Shown: positions 34,721-43,919 of the stretch, in pieces
Position numbering within the stretch: position 1 is the first letter of the stretch
How the letters are laid out: every line of letters begins with the position of its first letter
NCBI GenBank assembly: GCA_964528035.1
Contig: CAZGQY010000002.1
Span: 6,968-70,967 of the forward strand
Origin: CAZGQY01 sp964528035
Lineage (GTDB): Bacteria; Pseudomonadota; Gammaproteobacteria; Methylococcales; UBA1147
Direction: 5' to 3'
DNA length: 64,000 nucleotides
Program-made: the position numbers and the translations under genes
Notes under the pieces: model-generated
Databases searched by the model: none
Seen by the model: only the letters and a program-made list of their open reading frames with translations
What the model was told of the DNA's origin: nothing

Positions 34721-35096
34721 CCTTCTGACTCATGTCACAGCAATCCGACAGTTCGATGACCGAGCAGCCTTTGGTACTGTCCTTACGAATATTGGCAACT
34801 TCACGGCTGCAACAGTCTTTAACCAGAAAACCGATTAAATCCCGCATCATTTCAAAATTTGCCGTGTAAATGATGGATCGTCCATTACGCCGTGAACGTA
34901 CAATGCCCGCATTTGAAAGGTGGTTGAGGTGAAAAGAAAGCGTGTTGTGTGGCGTACCCAACTCATCACTAATTGCCCCCGCGGCAAGCCCGTCAGAACC
35001 CGCTTGTACCAGCAGACGAAACGCTTTCAGACGGGTTTCCTGTGACAGTGCATCAAACACAATTGTGCTTTTTTCAATGTCCATCTTATTGTCCAT
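34701..35096 (-). CDS. arsR: ArsR-family arsenic-responsive repressor
   Basis: A 131-residue winged-helix repressor from ATG 35096, chosen because a near-consensus promoter (35117-35145) lies directly upstream; a longer form would start inside or upstream of the promoter. The recognition helix is T-L-S-F-H-L-N-H-L-S-N-A-G-I-V, followed by the wing R-S-R-R-N-G-R-S-I-I-Y. The usual E-L-C-V-C-D metal site is absent; instead adjacent Cys95-Cys96 (K-D-C-C) and later Cys form a C-terminal site like that of Acidithiobacillus ferrooxidans ArsR. The start codon lies within a 26-bp palindrome (35090-35115), probably its own operator. Confidence 0.9.
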   Translation of the reverse strand: MDNKMDIEKSTIVFDALSQETRLKAFRLLVQAGSDGLAAGAISDELGTPHNTLSFHLNHLSNAGIVRSRRNGRSIIYTANFEMMRDLIGFLVKDCCSREVANIRKDSTKGCSVIELSDCCDMSQKVATNGG

Positions 35097-35115
35097 ATCT
35101 CTAGAGTTATGGACA
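35090..35115. promoter_or_regulatory. Palindrome over the arsR start codon, probable ArsR operator
   Basis: TGTCCATA (35090-35097) and TATGGACA (35108-35115) are perfect inverted repeats, and CTCTAGAG lies at the centre; over 26 bp only one symmetric pair is mismatched. It covers the transcription start region just downstream of the -10 element and the arsR start codon. ArsR repressors bind dyads in this position, so the assignment is likely but inferred. Confidence 0.6.
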
Positions 35116-35116
35116 T

Positions 35117-35145
35117 ATATTATTAATCCCAACCTAAGGTGTCAA
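35117..35145 (-). promoter_or_regulatory. sigma70-type promoter of the ars operon
   Basis: On the minus strand, -35 TTGACA (complement of 35140-35145) and -10 TAATAT (complement of 35117-35122) are separated by exactly 17 bp. It lies 21 bp upstream of the arsR ATG and next to the palindrome. Confidence 0.75.
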
Positions 35146-35171
35146 CATAGATTGTTAAAGAATCTACGGAT

Positions 35172-35447
35172 TTAAATCAGGCACTGATCCTGCTTGGATT
35201 TGCATATTTCCATTGGGTAGTCTCCATTCGCATTTAACAGCTTGATTCGATTAAGTGCTGCCTTGGACAACCGGATCGCCTCGTGCATCTCAAATTTTCT
35301 CGCGTAGAGCTGGCTCCAGGTGTTGATATTGAAACTGAAAGCCGTATTCTCGACCTTCAGACACTCACCTGGTATGGTTATGCCAACGAAATTATGGCAG
35401 ATTGGGCACACCAGCTGATGAAATTGTTGACTACGCCGCATGACCAC
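35172..35447 (-). CDS. Doubtful small protein with a CPIC motif
   Basis: A 91-codon frame with C-P-I-C near the N-terminus and a C-terminal C-K-S-K-Q-D-Q-C-L-I. It is followed by the ars promoter in the same direction. A comparable frame exists on the opposite strand (35283-35489), and neither matches a family I know. It may be a fragment of a larger gene. Confidence 0.22.
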   Translation of the reverse strand: MVMRRSQQFHQLVCPICHNFVGITIPGECLKVENTAFSFNINTWSQLYARKFEMHEAIRLSKAALNRIKLLNANGDYPMEICKSKQDQCLI

Positions 35448-35507
35448 ATGGTGCCCGACAGTGACGATTTTGCCTGGGCACCCTTTTAGGTGGTCAGTTC
35501 AATTGGT

Positions 35508-35675
35508 TTATAATTCGGAATCCTGTTTGTGATGTTTCATTTTGAAAAGGCCATAGGCAAGATGCACAAATCCGATTAAAATTCCGGCGATAAAAACTAC
35601 ATTATTCAGCCGGATTTCGTTTACATTGGCATAAAAATTTAATCCGATACAAGTAAGGATCAATAATGCTCCCAT
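35508..35675 (-). CDS. Small two-helix membrane protein
   Basis: A 55-residue frame with two hydrophobic segments: M-G-A-L-L-I-L-T-C-I-G-L-N-F at the start and V-V-F-I-A-G-I-L-I-G-F-V-H-L-A-Y-G-L-F later. The C-terminus is charged (K-M-K-H-H-K-Q-D-S-E-L). The frame is open upstream of the ATG without another good start, and the ribosome site is weak, so it could be the tail of a decayed gene. The function is unknown. Confidence 0.4.
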   Translation of the reverse strand: MGALLILTCIGLNFYANVNEIRLNNVVFIAGILIGFVHLAYGLFKMKHHKQDSEL

Positions 35676-35760
35676 GAGAAGTATTTCGTGGGATTCATTG
35701 CGAAACCTTGATGATCAGTTCAAAGAAACCTGGATGAGTACGTGAATAAAAGCAAATAAT

Positions 35761-36969
35761 ATGCATGATAAACTGTGTCGTCATGGCTCCTACGGGGTCG
35801 CGATACTTGGTAGGAACCTGGAAATTCTTGCCACAAACTCGGCGTTCTGTAGTCTACTAGGCTACACGGAAACTGAACTAATTAGTGTATTTGTGGAACA
35901 GTTGTTTGATCCCAGTTACCTAACAGAATTCAGATCCGCAACCGCGCGTATTTTTACCCAGCAGATTGCCTTTGCGGAATTGGAACTGCAGTGTATTTCC
36001 AATCGCGGTGAGTCGATACCTGTGAATTTAACGATCGATACCTTAGAACCCTCTGAAAATGGTGGGCGTACTGGGTTAAGTCTGTTGCTGCGAAATTTAT
36101 CCCACGAAAAGAAACAAGCCCAAGAATTCGATCGCATCCAGTGGTTCCTCAGTACTACCTTCGACACTATAGATCAGGGCGTTACAATCTATGATCGGGA
36201 ATTTCGCCTGGTCGCCTGGAATAATCGTTATAAATCATTAAAAATATTCCCGGACGAATTTCTCAGACAAGGAACCTATTTGGTGGATGCATACAAATCT
36301 ATCGCTAAACTCGGGGTATTTGGTGTAGGCGATCCAACCCTCATCGCTCAAAACCATATCAATGCATTGGTGAATGGGAATGTAAAACCAGTTGAAGAAT
36401 TAAAATCGTTGACTGGTCGTCAGGTTGAAATTAGACGATATTTATTGCCCGAAGGTGGACTGGTCGCCGTATTTACAGATATCACGGAACAACGTAATGC
36501 CGAGGAGCAACTGCGTCATTCGCAGAAGATGCAGGCAATAGGGCAGTTGACAGGAGGTATCGCCCACGATTTTAATAATCTACTGGCAATTATAATGGGT
36601 AATGTTGAGCAACTCGGCGAAAAAATAGGACCTGATGAGTTACTCCAACCCTATGTCGAAGCCGCATTAGGCGGAACGTCCCGCGCAGCGGAACTGACTC
36701 ACCGGCTGCTGGCATTTTCTCGACGACAGCCTCTCAATCCTATGAAATGCAACCTTATGCTGGATAGAATCGCTCTCGGAATCATCAATCGGTATTATTT
36801 TTTGGAAATACAATTGAAATTGATTCTTTTCCAGTCCACGAGTGATTCGAGAAACCCAATCCATTTCCCGGCTGTGGCGCTCGACTTCCAGGTCGGCCAT
36901 TTGGAACACCTGAACACGGTTACGGCCATTAAATTTAGCCAGGTGGCAAGCTGTATCTGCTGCACTTAG
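35761..36969 (+). pseudogene. PAS-PAS histidine kinase lacking its ATPase domain
   Basis: The real coding part runs to about 36745. It holds a PAS domain (about residues 8-120), a second PAS-like domain (about 130-245; F-D-T-I-D-Q-G-V-T-I-Y-D-R-E), and a HisKA dimerisation domain with the phospho-acceptor His in G-G-I-A-H-D-F-N-N-L-L. After L-L-A-F-S-R-R-Q-P-L-N-P-M the sequence ceases to resemble any kinase and runs antisense through the end of the GGDEF/EAL gene. The HATPase_c domain is missing, so kinase activity is lost. This looks like the scar of a deletion shared with the convergent gene. Confidence 0.8.
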
Positions 36970-39036
36970 CACACTTTCTATATCAGTACTGTCGGCGGTT
37001 AATGGTGCCAGACCAATGCTTGCTCCAATATTGAATACCTTATCCCGCCACGTGAACCGGAAACCGTGGATAGTTTCTAGCAGCGCACGCGCCAGCCGCT
37101 CACCCTGATCAACTGAACAGCCTTCCAATAATATTGCAAATTCGTCGCCGCCAAGCCGCGCCAGGGAATCCGATTGACGCATCTTACTTAGCAATAAACC
37201 TGACAATTGTTGCAACAACTCATCACCAGCCAAATGACCACAGGTATCGTTTACGACTTTGAATTGATCGAGATCCAGATACATTAAGCTATGTGTCTTT
37301 TGTGTTGTTCTCGCGTTATCCAGCGACAGTTTCAACTGCTGTTCAAATTCTCGACGATTAACTAAACCCGTCAGGTCATCGTGACTGGCTTGATAGGAGA
37401 GTTGATTGGCCAGGTCTTTTGCCGAAGTCATGTCATGAAACACCAATACCGCGCCAGACCGCTTACCCTCGCGGGTCAATATTGGTGCAGCAGAATCTTC
37501 GATGGCATATTCAATACCGTTTTTAGAAATCAGTATTGTGTGGTTGGCGAGCCCTGTCACAATACCCTCTCGCAATACTCGACCCACCGGGTTCTCGACG
37601 GGCTCTCGGGTCGTCTCGTTGATAATATTAAATATTTGCTCTAGTGGCCGCCCGTGGGCTTGCACTGTCGACCACCCTGTCAGTTGCTCGGCAACTGGGT
37701 TTAAATAGCTGACATGGCCATTGGAATCCGTGGTTATTACCGCATCGGCAATACTTGCGAGTGTCACCTGAGCCAGCTCTTTTTCTCGATATAATGCATC
37801 CTGCACCGCTTTGATCTCAGTAATATCACGAGAAATTGCAATCAATCGGAAAGGTTTACCGAGGTCGTCGAGCAAAGACGTAATTTTGACGTCCCAATAT
37901 TTGGATTTACCTGAGGCTGTAGGACAGGCGCCGCTAAAACGGCCAATTAATCCGCATTTGGCATCCTTGATTGCTTTGCGCATATCTGCAAACGAAGCTT
38001 CAGGCCAAAACTCTAACCAGCTTTTACCGATATACTCGCTATTCTCATCGATTTCCATCAAACAAAGTCCGGCGTCATTAATTGAAATAAGACGCGCTTT
38101 TAAATCCAGAATTTTAATGCAATCGCTGCTACTGTTTAGAATTCTGCGGTTTAGTTCCTCGCTGTTGTGCAAAGTTCGTTCGGCTTTTTTTCGCTCATTG
38201 ATGTCGTTTACGATGGCGACATACACCGACCCCGTACTCGCACCTGAGCGCTGTATACGCACATCAACAGGATATTTACTTCGGTCACTACGTCGAACAA
38301 TCGATTCGAATTCGGCCTGATTGCGTTGAGCAAAGTTCAATGGATCCAGTAGTTCTTTGCATTTTTTTACAGTAAACGCTTTATTCAATGCAGATGGCGT
38401 CATTTGTCTCATTTCTTCGTAGGAGTATTGCAGGTTAACAAGAGCGTTTTCGTTTGCGTACAGAAAATGCAGGGTATTAACATCGAATACATAGATCTCG
38501 CTGAATGATCGATCCAGGGTCATACCAAAACTGGTGGCTTCTGTTTCCGCTTTCTTCAATTCAAATAATGAAACGACTACAGTGGCAAGCTCTTTGATCA
38601 TAGATCTTTGTTCACTGGAGAGTGAATTCGGACGTTGATCCAGCAAAGCCAGTGTTCCCAGCGTAAAGCCTTGTGGGTTAATCAGAGGCATACTTGCATA
38701 GAAATGTAGATTCATATCGATAACCAGAGAACTGTCCGAATAACGGGAATCGTTTGCCAGGTCCTCTATCTCGGTGAGATCAGTGTGCAATATGGCTTCC
38801 GCGCAGGGCGCTGAATCGCGGGGAATTTCTTTGATATTTTCCAAACCGTAGGTCGATTTTAACCATAAGCGACTCTCATCTACCAGGCCAATACAGGCAA
38901 CAGGCATCTGGCAAGTATTAGCAATGAGTCGTGTAATGTTATCGAATAGATTCTCTACGGGGGTATCGAGAATGCCGTACTCGTTAAGAGTTGCAAGACG
39001 TAGTGCGTCGGACGCTGGAGCAAGCAGATTATTCAT
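36667..39036 (-). pseudogene. GAF-PAS-GGDEF protein with a truncated EAL domain
   Basis: A sensor/cyclic-di-GMP protein of 789 residues as read. Order: GAF (about 1-160), three PAS domains (about 170-540), GGDEF with an intact A-R-L-G-G-D-E-F-A-I-L-L site (about residue 623), and the first ~40 residues of an EAL domain (Q-L-Y-F-Q-K-I-I-P-I). The EAL signature and catalytic residues never appear; the tail after about residue 755 is the antisense of the histidine kinase. Diguanylate cyclase activity could survive, while phosphodiesterase activity cannot. The C-terminal ~30 residues are not native. Confidence 0.85.
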
Positions 39037-39337
39037 GGGCCAAGCCGCCTTGAATTTATGATAGCAAGTTACAATGCATCGTCGTAATTTTGTAGTCTGC
39101 AGTACCGACTATTGTGAATACTGACTAATAATACGCTATTAATGTTTGATAACTTTTTGAATTATCGATGCCAATATGAAAAGTCTCAAACATTAAATTT
39201 GCTTTTTTAAATATATTTTTGAATAATCTAATAATCGCAATGGCTGGTTTTGCCTGTCGGAATCGAGTGATCAAATTTCGCTCGAAAAGGGTTCCGAACC
39301 GCACTAATAACTTTGCTTGAAAATAATAGACATCACT
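39037..39337. other. AT-rich divergent intergenic region
   Basis: About 300 bp between the divergently read GGDEF gene and the response-regulator gene, AT-rich (TTAAATATATTTTTGAATAA and similar). It presumably contains both promoters. I could not identify a defined operator. Confidence 0.35.
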
Positions 39338-40075
39338 ATGCCTCAGGAAATACTGATTATCGATGACGAACCGGAGATACGAGTTTTATTAGCGCGGTAT
39401 TTGGAGGAAAGCGGATTTCAAGTGACTACTGTTGAAAATGGCATGGCCGCGAAAGAATTTTTAGCGACTAGCCAGCCGGTTATGATCATTTTAGATCTTA
39501 AACTTCCTGATATCGATGGACTGGAACTGGCACGGGAAATTCGTGCCTCCAGTAGCCTACCGATCATTATGCTAACCGGTGTGGGTACTGAGACTGACCG
39601 CGTAGTCGGATTAGAACTGGCAGCCGACGATTACATGACCAAACCGTTTAGCCCTAGAGAATTATTAGCACGTATTAAAGCAGTACTCCGGCGAACCGGC
39701 CAGACATGGCAGGCAAACCCTGAAGGGCGTTTGAAAAATAGCGTTAAATTTGCCGATTGGACACTAAATTTAACACTAAGAGAACTTGTTTCCCCGGTTG
39801 GGGAGACAATTAAGTTAACCAACAACGAGTTTAAGTTACTGGTGACGTTTATCACTCACCCTCAGCGGGTCTTAAGCCGTGATAAATTGCTTGAATTAAG
39901 CCGAACCGATCCGGCCGAGGTATTTGATCGAACCATTGATTACCTGGTATTGCAACTCAGACGTAAACTCGAGATAGATCCATCTCATCCCAAAATAATT
40001 AAAACAGAATGGGGTGCCGGTTACATATTTAACGCCGAAGTAATTCGGTGCGATAATTCGGATTCTCCAGAGTAG
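39338..40075 (+). CDS. OmpR/KdpE-type response regulator
   Basis: A 245-residue two-domain regulator starting at ATG 39338 (a TTG seven codons earlier is less likely). The receiver domain has I-I-D-D-E-P, phospho-acceptor Asp53 in L-D-L-K-L-P, the T in M-L-T-G, and K in M-T-K-P-F-S-P. The C-terminal winged helix ends in R-R-K-L-E-I-D-P with the Trp-Gly-Ala-Gly-Tyr wing. The matching kinase is not certain; the truncated PAS kinase at 35761 is the nearest. It would bind direct repeats upstream of target genes. Confidence 0.9.
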   Translation: MPQEILIIDDEPEIRVLLARYLEESGFQVTTVENGMAAKEFLATSQPVMIILDLKLPDIDGLELAREIRASSSLPIIMLTGVGTETDRVVGLELAADDYMTKPFSPRELLARIKAVLRRTGQTWQANPEGRLKNSVKFADWTLNLTLRELVSPVGETIKLTNNEFKLLVTFITHPQRVLSRDKLLELSRTDPAEVFDRTIDYLVLQLRRKLEIDPSHPKIIKTEWGAGYIFNAEVIRCDNSDSPE

Positions 40076-40114
40076 GCTTGCCCCTAAATTTTAGCCCCGC
40101 TATTGCGCGGTTGG

Positions 40115-40670
40115 GTTGTGTCGCAAAAACATGTCAAACGATGACTTTCGGTATCCTGCCCCGTTTTGATTGAAATGGGGAGTACCATAGATCGATGGTT
40201 CAACTCTAAGGGCGTACATTTTCAGATGGATATTATTTTGACGTGCGGCGCTTGGAGCTATTTGTATCGACCTGTAGACAGGGCCATGCAAACCATTGAC
40301 TACCTGCTTACGAAAAACGTGATCGGAAAACGACGCTTTGAATCAAAAAAACTATAAAAACAATGGGGAACATGAGAAGTTCACGATTGGAAGGAGCTGC
40401 GCTAACAATGCAGCCGTCGATACCTACAATGAAGACATCCAGACTGACATTGAACTGGTTCAGTTCATGTGTATCAAAAATATCGTCGAGCAAGATTATC
40501 GGGCCATTAAAGGTATCGTTCGAGCGTTGATGGGCTTTAAATCGTTCCGTTCTGCATGCAACATTGGCAGAAATCGAACGAATGCACGGGCTAAAGAAAG
40601 GGCAACCGGCTGATTATTTAGTGTCGATTCCGATCCCCGCAGTCCAATCCTATTCATTGATTGGGTAAAC
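40115..40670 (+). mobile_element. Decayed IS6-family transposase remnant
   Basis: Read in shifting frames, this stretch gives segments of an IS6/IS26-type DDE transposase: G-A-W-S-Y-L-Y-R-P-V-D, T-I-D-Y-L-L-T, I-G-R-S-C-A-N-N-A-A-V-D-T-Y-N-E, N-I-V-E-Q-D-Y-R-A-I-K-G-I-V, L-M-G-F-K-S-F-R-S-A and, after one more frameshift, A-T-L-A-E-I-E-R-M-H-G-L-K-K-G-Q. At least two frameshifts and probable N-terminal loss make it inactive. A TGTCGCAAAAA motif near 40119 resembles the left inverted repeat of this family; the right end is not clear. It separates the response regulator from the cyd operon. Confidence 0.75.
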
Positions 40671-40879
40671 GGTAGTCGAACCAGGATTATTGTTACTGTC
40701 AATGAAAATTTGTGATACGAGCAGATAATCTGGGATAAGGTTCTTGTTCAAATAATCAGTTTATAGGATTAACTGAAATGACTTAAGTATATATGTATCT
40801 ACATATTTGTGAATGGCTTTACCCACCATTTTCTAATTAAGAATGGAAGAAAACTAATTTATATTAATTACTCTTTTGG

Positions 40880-41104
40880 GTGTTGAATGATAGACTTATT
40901 CGACTTATGAATATTTCTTTTCCAACGCCACTGACCAAAGAATTGACAATTATTCTTATTGTTAAGCTCATTTTAATTATCTCGATTAAAGTGATGTGGT
41001 TTTCAAACCCGGACACCACCGTTGAAGAAACGCTTCCTCATGTATTATTTGGCAGTGAAGCTAATAACACTTTGTCTTCTACCCGTTTTATTAAGCAGGA
41101 CTAA
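40880..41104 (+). CDS. cydP: CydP, small subunit of cytochrome bd oxidase
   Basis: A 74-codon frame from GTG 40880, or 65 residues from ATG 40907. One membrane helix (E-L-T-I-I-L-I-V-K-L-I-L-I-I-S-I-K) preceded by P-L-T-K is the pattern of CydP. It ends 5 bp before cydA, so the pair is cotranscribed. CydP is thought to support bd-I assembly or stability. Neither start has a strong ribosome site; the native start is uncertain. Confidence 0.7.
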   Translation: MLNDRLIRLMNISFPTPLTKELTIILIVKLILIISIKVMWFSNPDTTVEETLPHVLFGSEANNTLSSTRFIKQD

Positions 41105-41109
41105 CAATA

Positions 41110-42693
41110 ATGGTCTCTGAAGCAGTTGTTGAACTTTCCCGATTACAATTTGCAATTACCGCATTATTTCATTTTATTTTTGTCCCCTTAACCATGGGGT
41201 TAACGTTTTTGATAGCGATTATGGAATCCGTTTACGTGATGACGGGCAAAGAAATATATAAAGATATGGTGCAATTTTGGGGAAAGTTATTCGCCATTAA
41301 TTTTGCTATGGGCGTGACAACGGGTCTTACCCTGGAATTTCAATTCGGTACGAACTGGGCGTATTACGATCATTATGTGGGTGATGTGTTTGGCGTACCT
41401 CTCGCTATTGAAGGTCTTATGGCATTTTTTCTTGAATCGACATTCGTCGGTTTGTTTTTCTTTGGTTGGAATCGTCTATCTAAAGTACAGCATTTATCAG
41501 TTACCTGGTTGGTCGCTATCGGTTCAAATCTGTCAGCTTTGTGGATTTTAATTGCCAATGCCTGGATGCAACATCCAGTCGGTGCCGAGTTCAATTATGA
41601 AACAATGCGAATGGAGCTAACCAGTATTTCAGAGGTGATTCTTAATCCTGTTGCGCAAGTGAAATTCATTCATACGGTATCTGCAGGCTATGTAACTGGC
41701 TCGATGTTCGTTTTAAGTATTTCAGCGTGGTATTTATTAAAAGGTCGAGATGTTGCTTTTGCCGTGCGTTCATTCGCGATTGCTGCTGCTTTTGGTTTTG
41801 CAGGGGCAGGCTCGGTTATTTTACTGGGGGATGAAAGCGGCTATGAGGCTGGCCAAATTCAAAAAATGAAACTGGCCGCAATTGAAGCTGAATGGGAAAC
41901 AGAACCCGCGCCTGCAGCCTTTACGCTGGCGGGTTTACCTGATATGGAAACCCAAGAAACAGATTATGCCGTTACAGTTCCATGGTTATTAGGTCTTATT
42001 GCCACGCGCTCTATAGATACTGAAGTGAAAGGAATTTTAGATATTGTTGATGATAACGAATTCCGAATTCGTGAAGGCATAATTGCGTATGCACTGTTGA
42101 AAAAACTCAGAAATGGTACGGCAAGTGATGGGGATAAAGAATCATTTGATGAAATAAAAAAACATCTGGGTTACGCCTTATTATTAAAAAAATATACGGC
42201 CGATCCGACAATTGCAACAGAAGATCAAATCAAACAAGCGGCATTAGATACTATACCTAATGTACCTGTTTTATTTTGGGTGTTTAGAGTCATGGTTGCC
42301 TCTGGAGTCATTATGCTGGTGTTGTTTGGCCTCTCCTTTTTCTTTACCAATAGTAAAAAACGATTGAGTGAACGCCGTTGGTTACTTCGTTTTGCGGTAA
42401 TCAGCCTTCCCTTACCATGGATAGCTTCTGAAGCTGGCTGGATTGTTGCTGAATATGGTCGACAGCCATGGAGTATCGGTGGAATATTACCCGTTAATTT
42501 AAGCACATCCACACTCACCACGAGTGATCTGCATTTTAGCATTGGTGGTTTTGTTTTCTTTTACAGTATGCTGTTTATTATCGAAATGTTTCTTATGATT
42601 AAATACGCGAGATTGGGACCCAGTGCGTTATATACAGGTAAGTATCATCATGAAAAGTCTAATCAGTTAGGGCATGGAGAAAATCATGTTTGA
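41110..42693 (+). CDS. cydA: Cytochrome bd-I ubiquinol oxidase subunit I
   Basis: A 527-residue membrane protein binding hemes b558, b595 and d. The heme ligands fit L-S-R-L-Q-F-A-I-T-A-L-F-H-F (His near residue 19) and later conserved His and Met. The quinol loop is of the long type (G-D-E-S-G-Y-E-A-G-Q-I-Q-K-M-K-L-A-A-I-E-A-E-W-E), so it belongs to the L-subfamily of E. coli CydA. It oxidises quinol and reduces O2 to water with high affinity. The stop overlaps the cydB start by 8 bp. Confidence 0.96.
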   Translation: MVSEAVVELSRLQFAITALFHFIFVPLTMGLTFLIAIMESVYVMTGKEIYKDMVQFWGKLFAINFAMGVTTGLTLEFQFGTNWAYYDHYVGDVFGVPLAIEGLMAFFLESTFVGLFFFGWNRLSKVQHLSVTWLVAIGSNLSALWILIANAWMQHPVGAEFNYETMRMELTSISEVILNPVAQVKFIHTVSAGYVTGSMFVLSISAWYLLKGRDVAFAVRSFAIAAAFGFAGAGSVILLGDESGYEAGQIQKMKLAAIEAEWETEPAPAAFTLAGLPDMETQETDYAVTVPWLLGLIATRSIDTEVKGILDIVDDNEFRIREGIIAYALLKKLRNGTASDGDKESFDEIKKHLGYALLLKKYTADPTIATEDQIKQAALDTIPNVPVLFWVFRVMVASGVIMLVLFGLSFFFTNSKKRLSERRWLLRFAVISLPLPWIASEAGWIVAEYGRQPWSIGGILPVNLSTSTLTTSDLHFSIGGFVFFYSMLFIIEMFLMIKYARLGPSALYTGKYHHEKSNQLGHGENHV

Positions 42694-43789
42694 AGTTGAA
42701 ACATTACAACTCATTTGGTGGGTGTTGATCGTTGTATTATTTACTGGATTTGCACTCACAGATGGTTTCGATATTGGCGTTGGAATTTTGCTGCCGATCG
42801 CTGGAAAAACAAATACTGAACGCCGTATTCTGATCAATGCAATCGCTCCACACTGGGATGGTAATCAAGTGTGGTTTGTACTGGGGATTGGTGCTTTATT
42901 TGCCGCATGGCCACCCGTTTATGCAACGGTATTTTCGCTGTTATATGTACCCTTGATGTTATGCTTGTTTGGCCTTTTCTTTCGCCCTGTTGGGTTTGAT
43001 TATCGCGCTAAAATCGATAATGCAACATGGCGTACTTTCTGGGATTGGGGTATCTTTACTGGCAGTGCCTTACCTATATTTTTACTGGGTTTGAGTGTTG
43101 GCAACTTATTCTTGGGTATCCCTTTTGATATTGATGAATTCCATCGCCCAGTTGTCACCAGTTCATTTCTTGGCTTATTTAATCCCTTTGCTGTTTTTGT
43201 CGGCTTATTAACGCTGGCTCTGATGATTTTGCATGGTGCGACCTACGCTCAAGTTCGAACTGAAGGCGAGCTGTTTCATCGGTTGACTCGTTTTGCACGT
43301 TATTCGAGTCTAACAGCCATAATCTTATTTGTTATTGCGGGTGCAGCGTTGGCACTTTATATCAAAGGTTATTTTATCGATTCTGATAGGCTTGTTAAAA
43401 CTGAAATAGGTGCTTGGTTAAGTGGCTATACAAACAGAGGTATAGCAATTGGCTTGCCTCTAATCAGTATTATTGGGCTAGTTTTAGCTTATTTAAAAGC
43501 AGGCGAATCAGCTGTACTTGCTTTTTCAGGCAGCACAATAGCTATGGCAGGTGTACTAACCACCGCCGCAACCAGTTTATTTCCATTTATTGCGCCTTCA
43601 TCTATTTCAATGGACGATAGTTTGACGGTCTTCAATGCAACCTCCAGTCATTACACACTGACTATTTTAACAGTCATGGCTATGCTTTTTGTACCCATCA
43701 TACTGGGGTACACATTTTGGTGTTATCGCGCAATGTGGGGACGCATCACCGAAAAGTATATTAAAGACAATGGTCATTCGCTTTATTAA
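42686..43789 (+). CDS. cydB: Cytochrome bd-I ubiquinol oxidase subunit II
   Basis: A 367-residue protein from ATG 42686, chosen because GGAGA lies seven bases upstream; a start four codons earlier would not fit that site. The N-terminus Q-L-I-W-W-V-L-I-V-V-L-F-T-G-F-A-L-T-D-G-F-D-I-G-V-G is the standard CydB signature. It forms the second core subunit of the bd-I oxidase with CydA, together with CydX. Confidence 0.95.
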   Translation: MFEVETLQLIWWVLIVVLFTGFALTDGFDIGVGILLPIAGKTNTERRILINAIAPHWDGNQVWFVLGIGALFAAWPPVYATVFSLLYVPLMLCLFGLFFRPVGFDYRAKIDNATWRTFWDWGIFTGSALPIFLLGLSVGNLFLGIPFDIDEFHRPVVTSSFLGLFNPFAVFVGLLTLALMILHGATYAQVRTEGELFHRLTRFARYSSLTAIILFVIAGAALALYIKGYFIDSDRLVKTEIGAWLSGYTNRGIAIGLPLISIIGLVLAYLKAGESAVLAFSGSTIAMAGVLTTAATSLFPFIAPSSISMDDSLTVFNATSSHYTLTILTVMAMLFVPIILGYTFWCYRAMWGRITEKYIKDNGHSLY

Positions 43790-43808
43790 GCAATCATCGG
43801 ACATAATA

Positions 43809-43919
43809 ATGTGGTATTTCACTTGGATACTAGGCGTACTCTTGGCTTGCTCATTCGGCATTATTAATGTGATGTGGCTGGAATTAAATGGAGACTTGAA
43901 AGAAGGTGAAGATGAATAG
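43809..43919 (+). CDS. cydX: CydX, small subunit of cytochrome bd oxidase
   Basis: A 36-residue single-helix protein. M-W-Y-F-T-W-I-L-G and F-G-I-I-N-V-M-W-L-E are the CydX signature. Family members stabilise the CydA heme site. It starts 19 bp after cydB, closing the cydPABX operon. The start at 43809 is fixed by the M-W-Y-F-T-W-I-L-G opening. Confidence 0.9.
   Translation: MWYFTWILGVLLACSFGIINVMWLELNGDLKEGEDE

Noticed and set aside
35283..35489. 68-codon + strand frame
   Set aside because: Competes with an equally weak minus-strand frame; no ribosome site or family.
36770..36969. C-terminal part of the histidine-kinase frame as genuine kinase sequence
   Set aside because: It is the antisense of the GGDEF/EAL gene and has no kinase motif.
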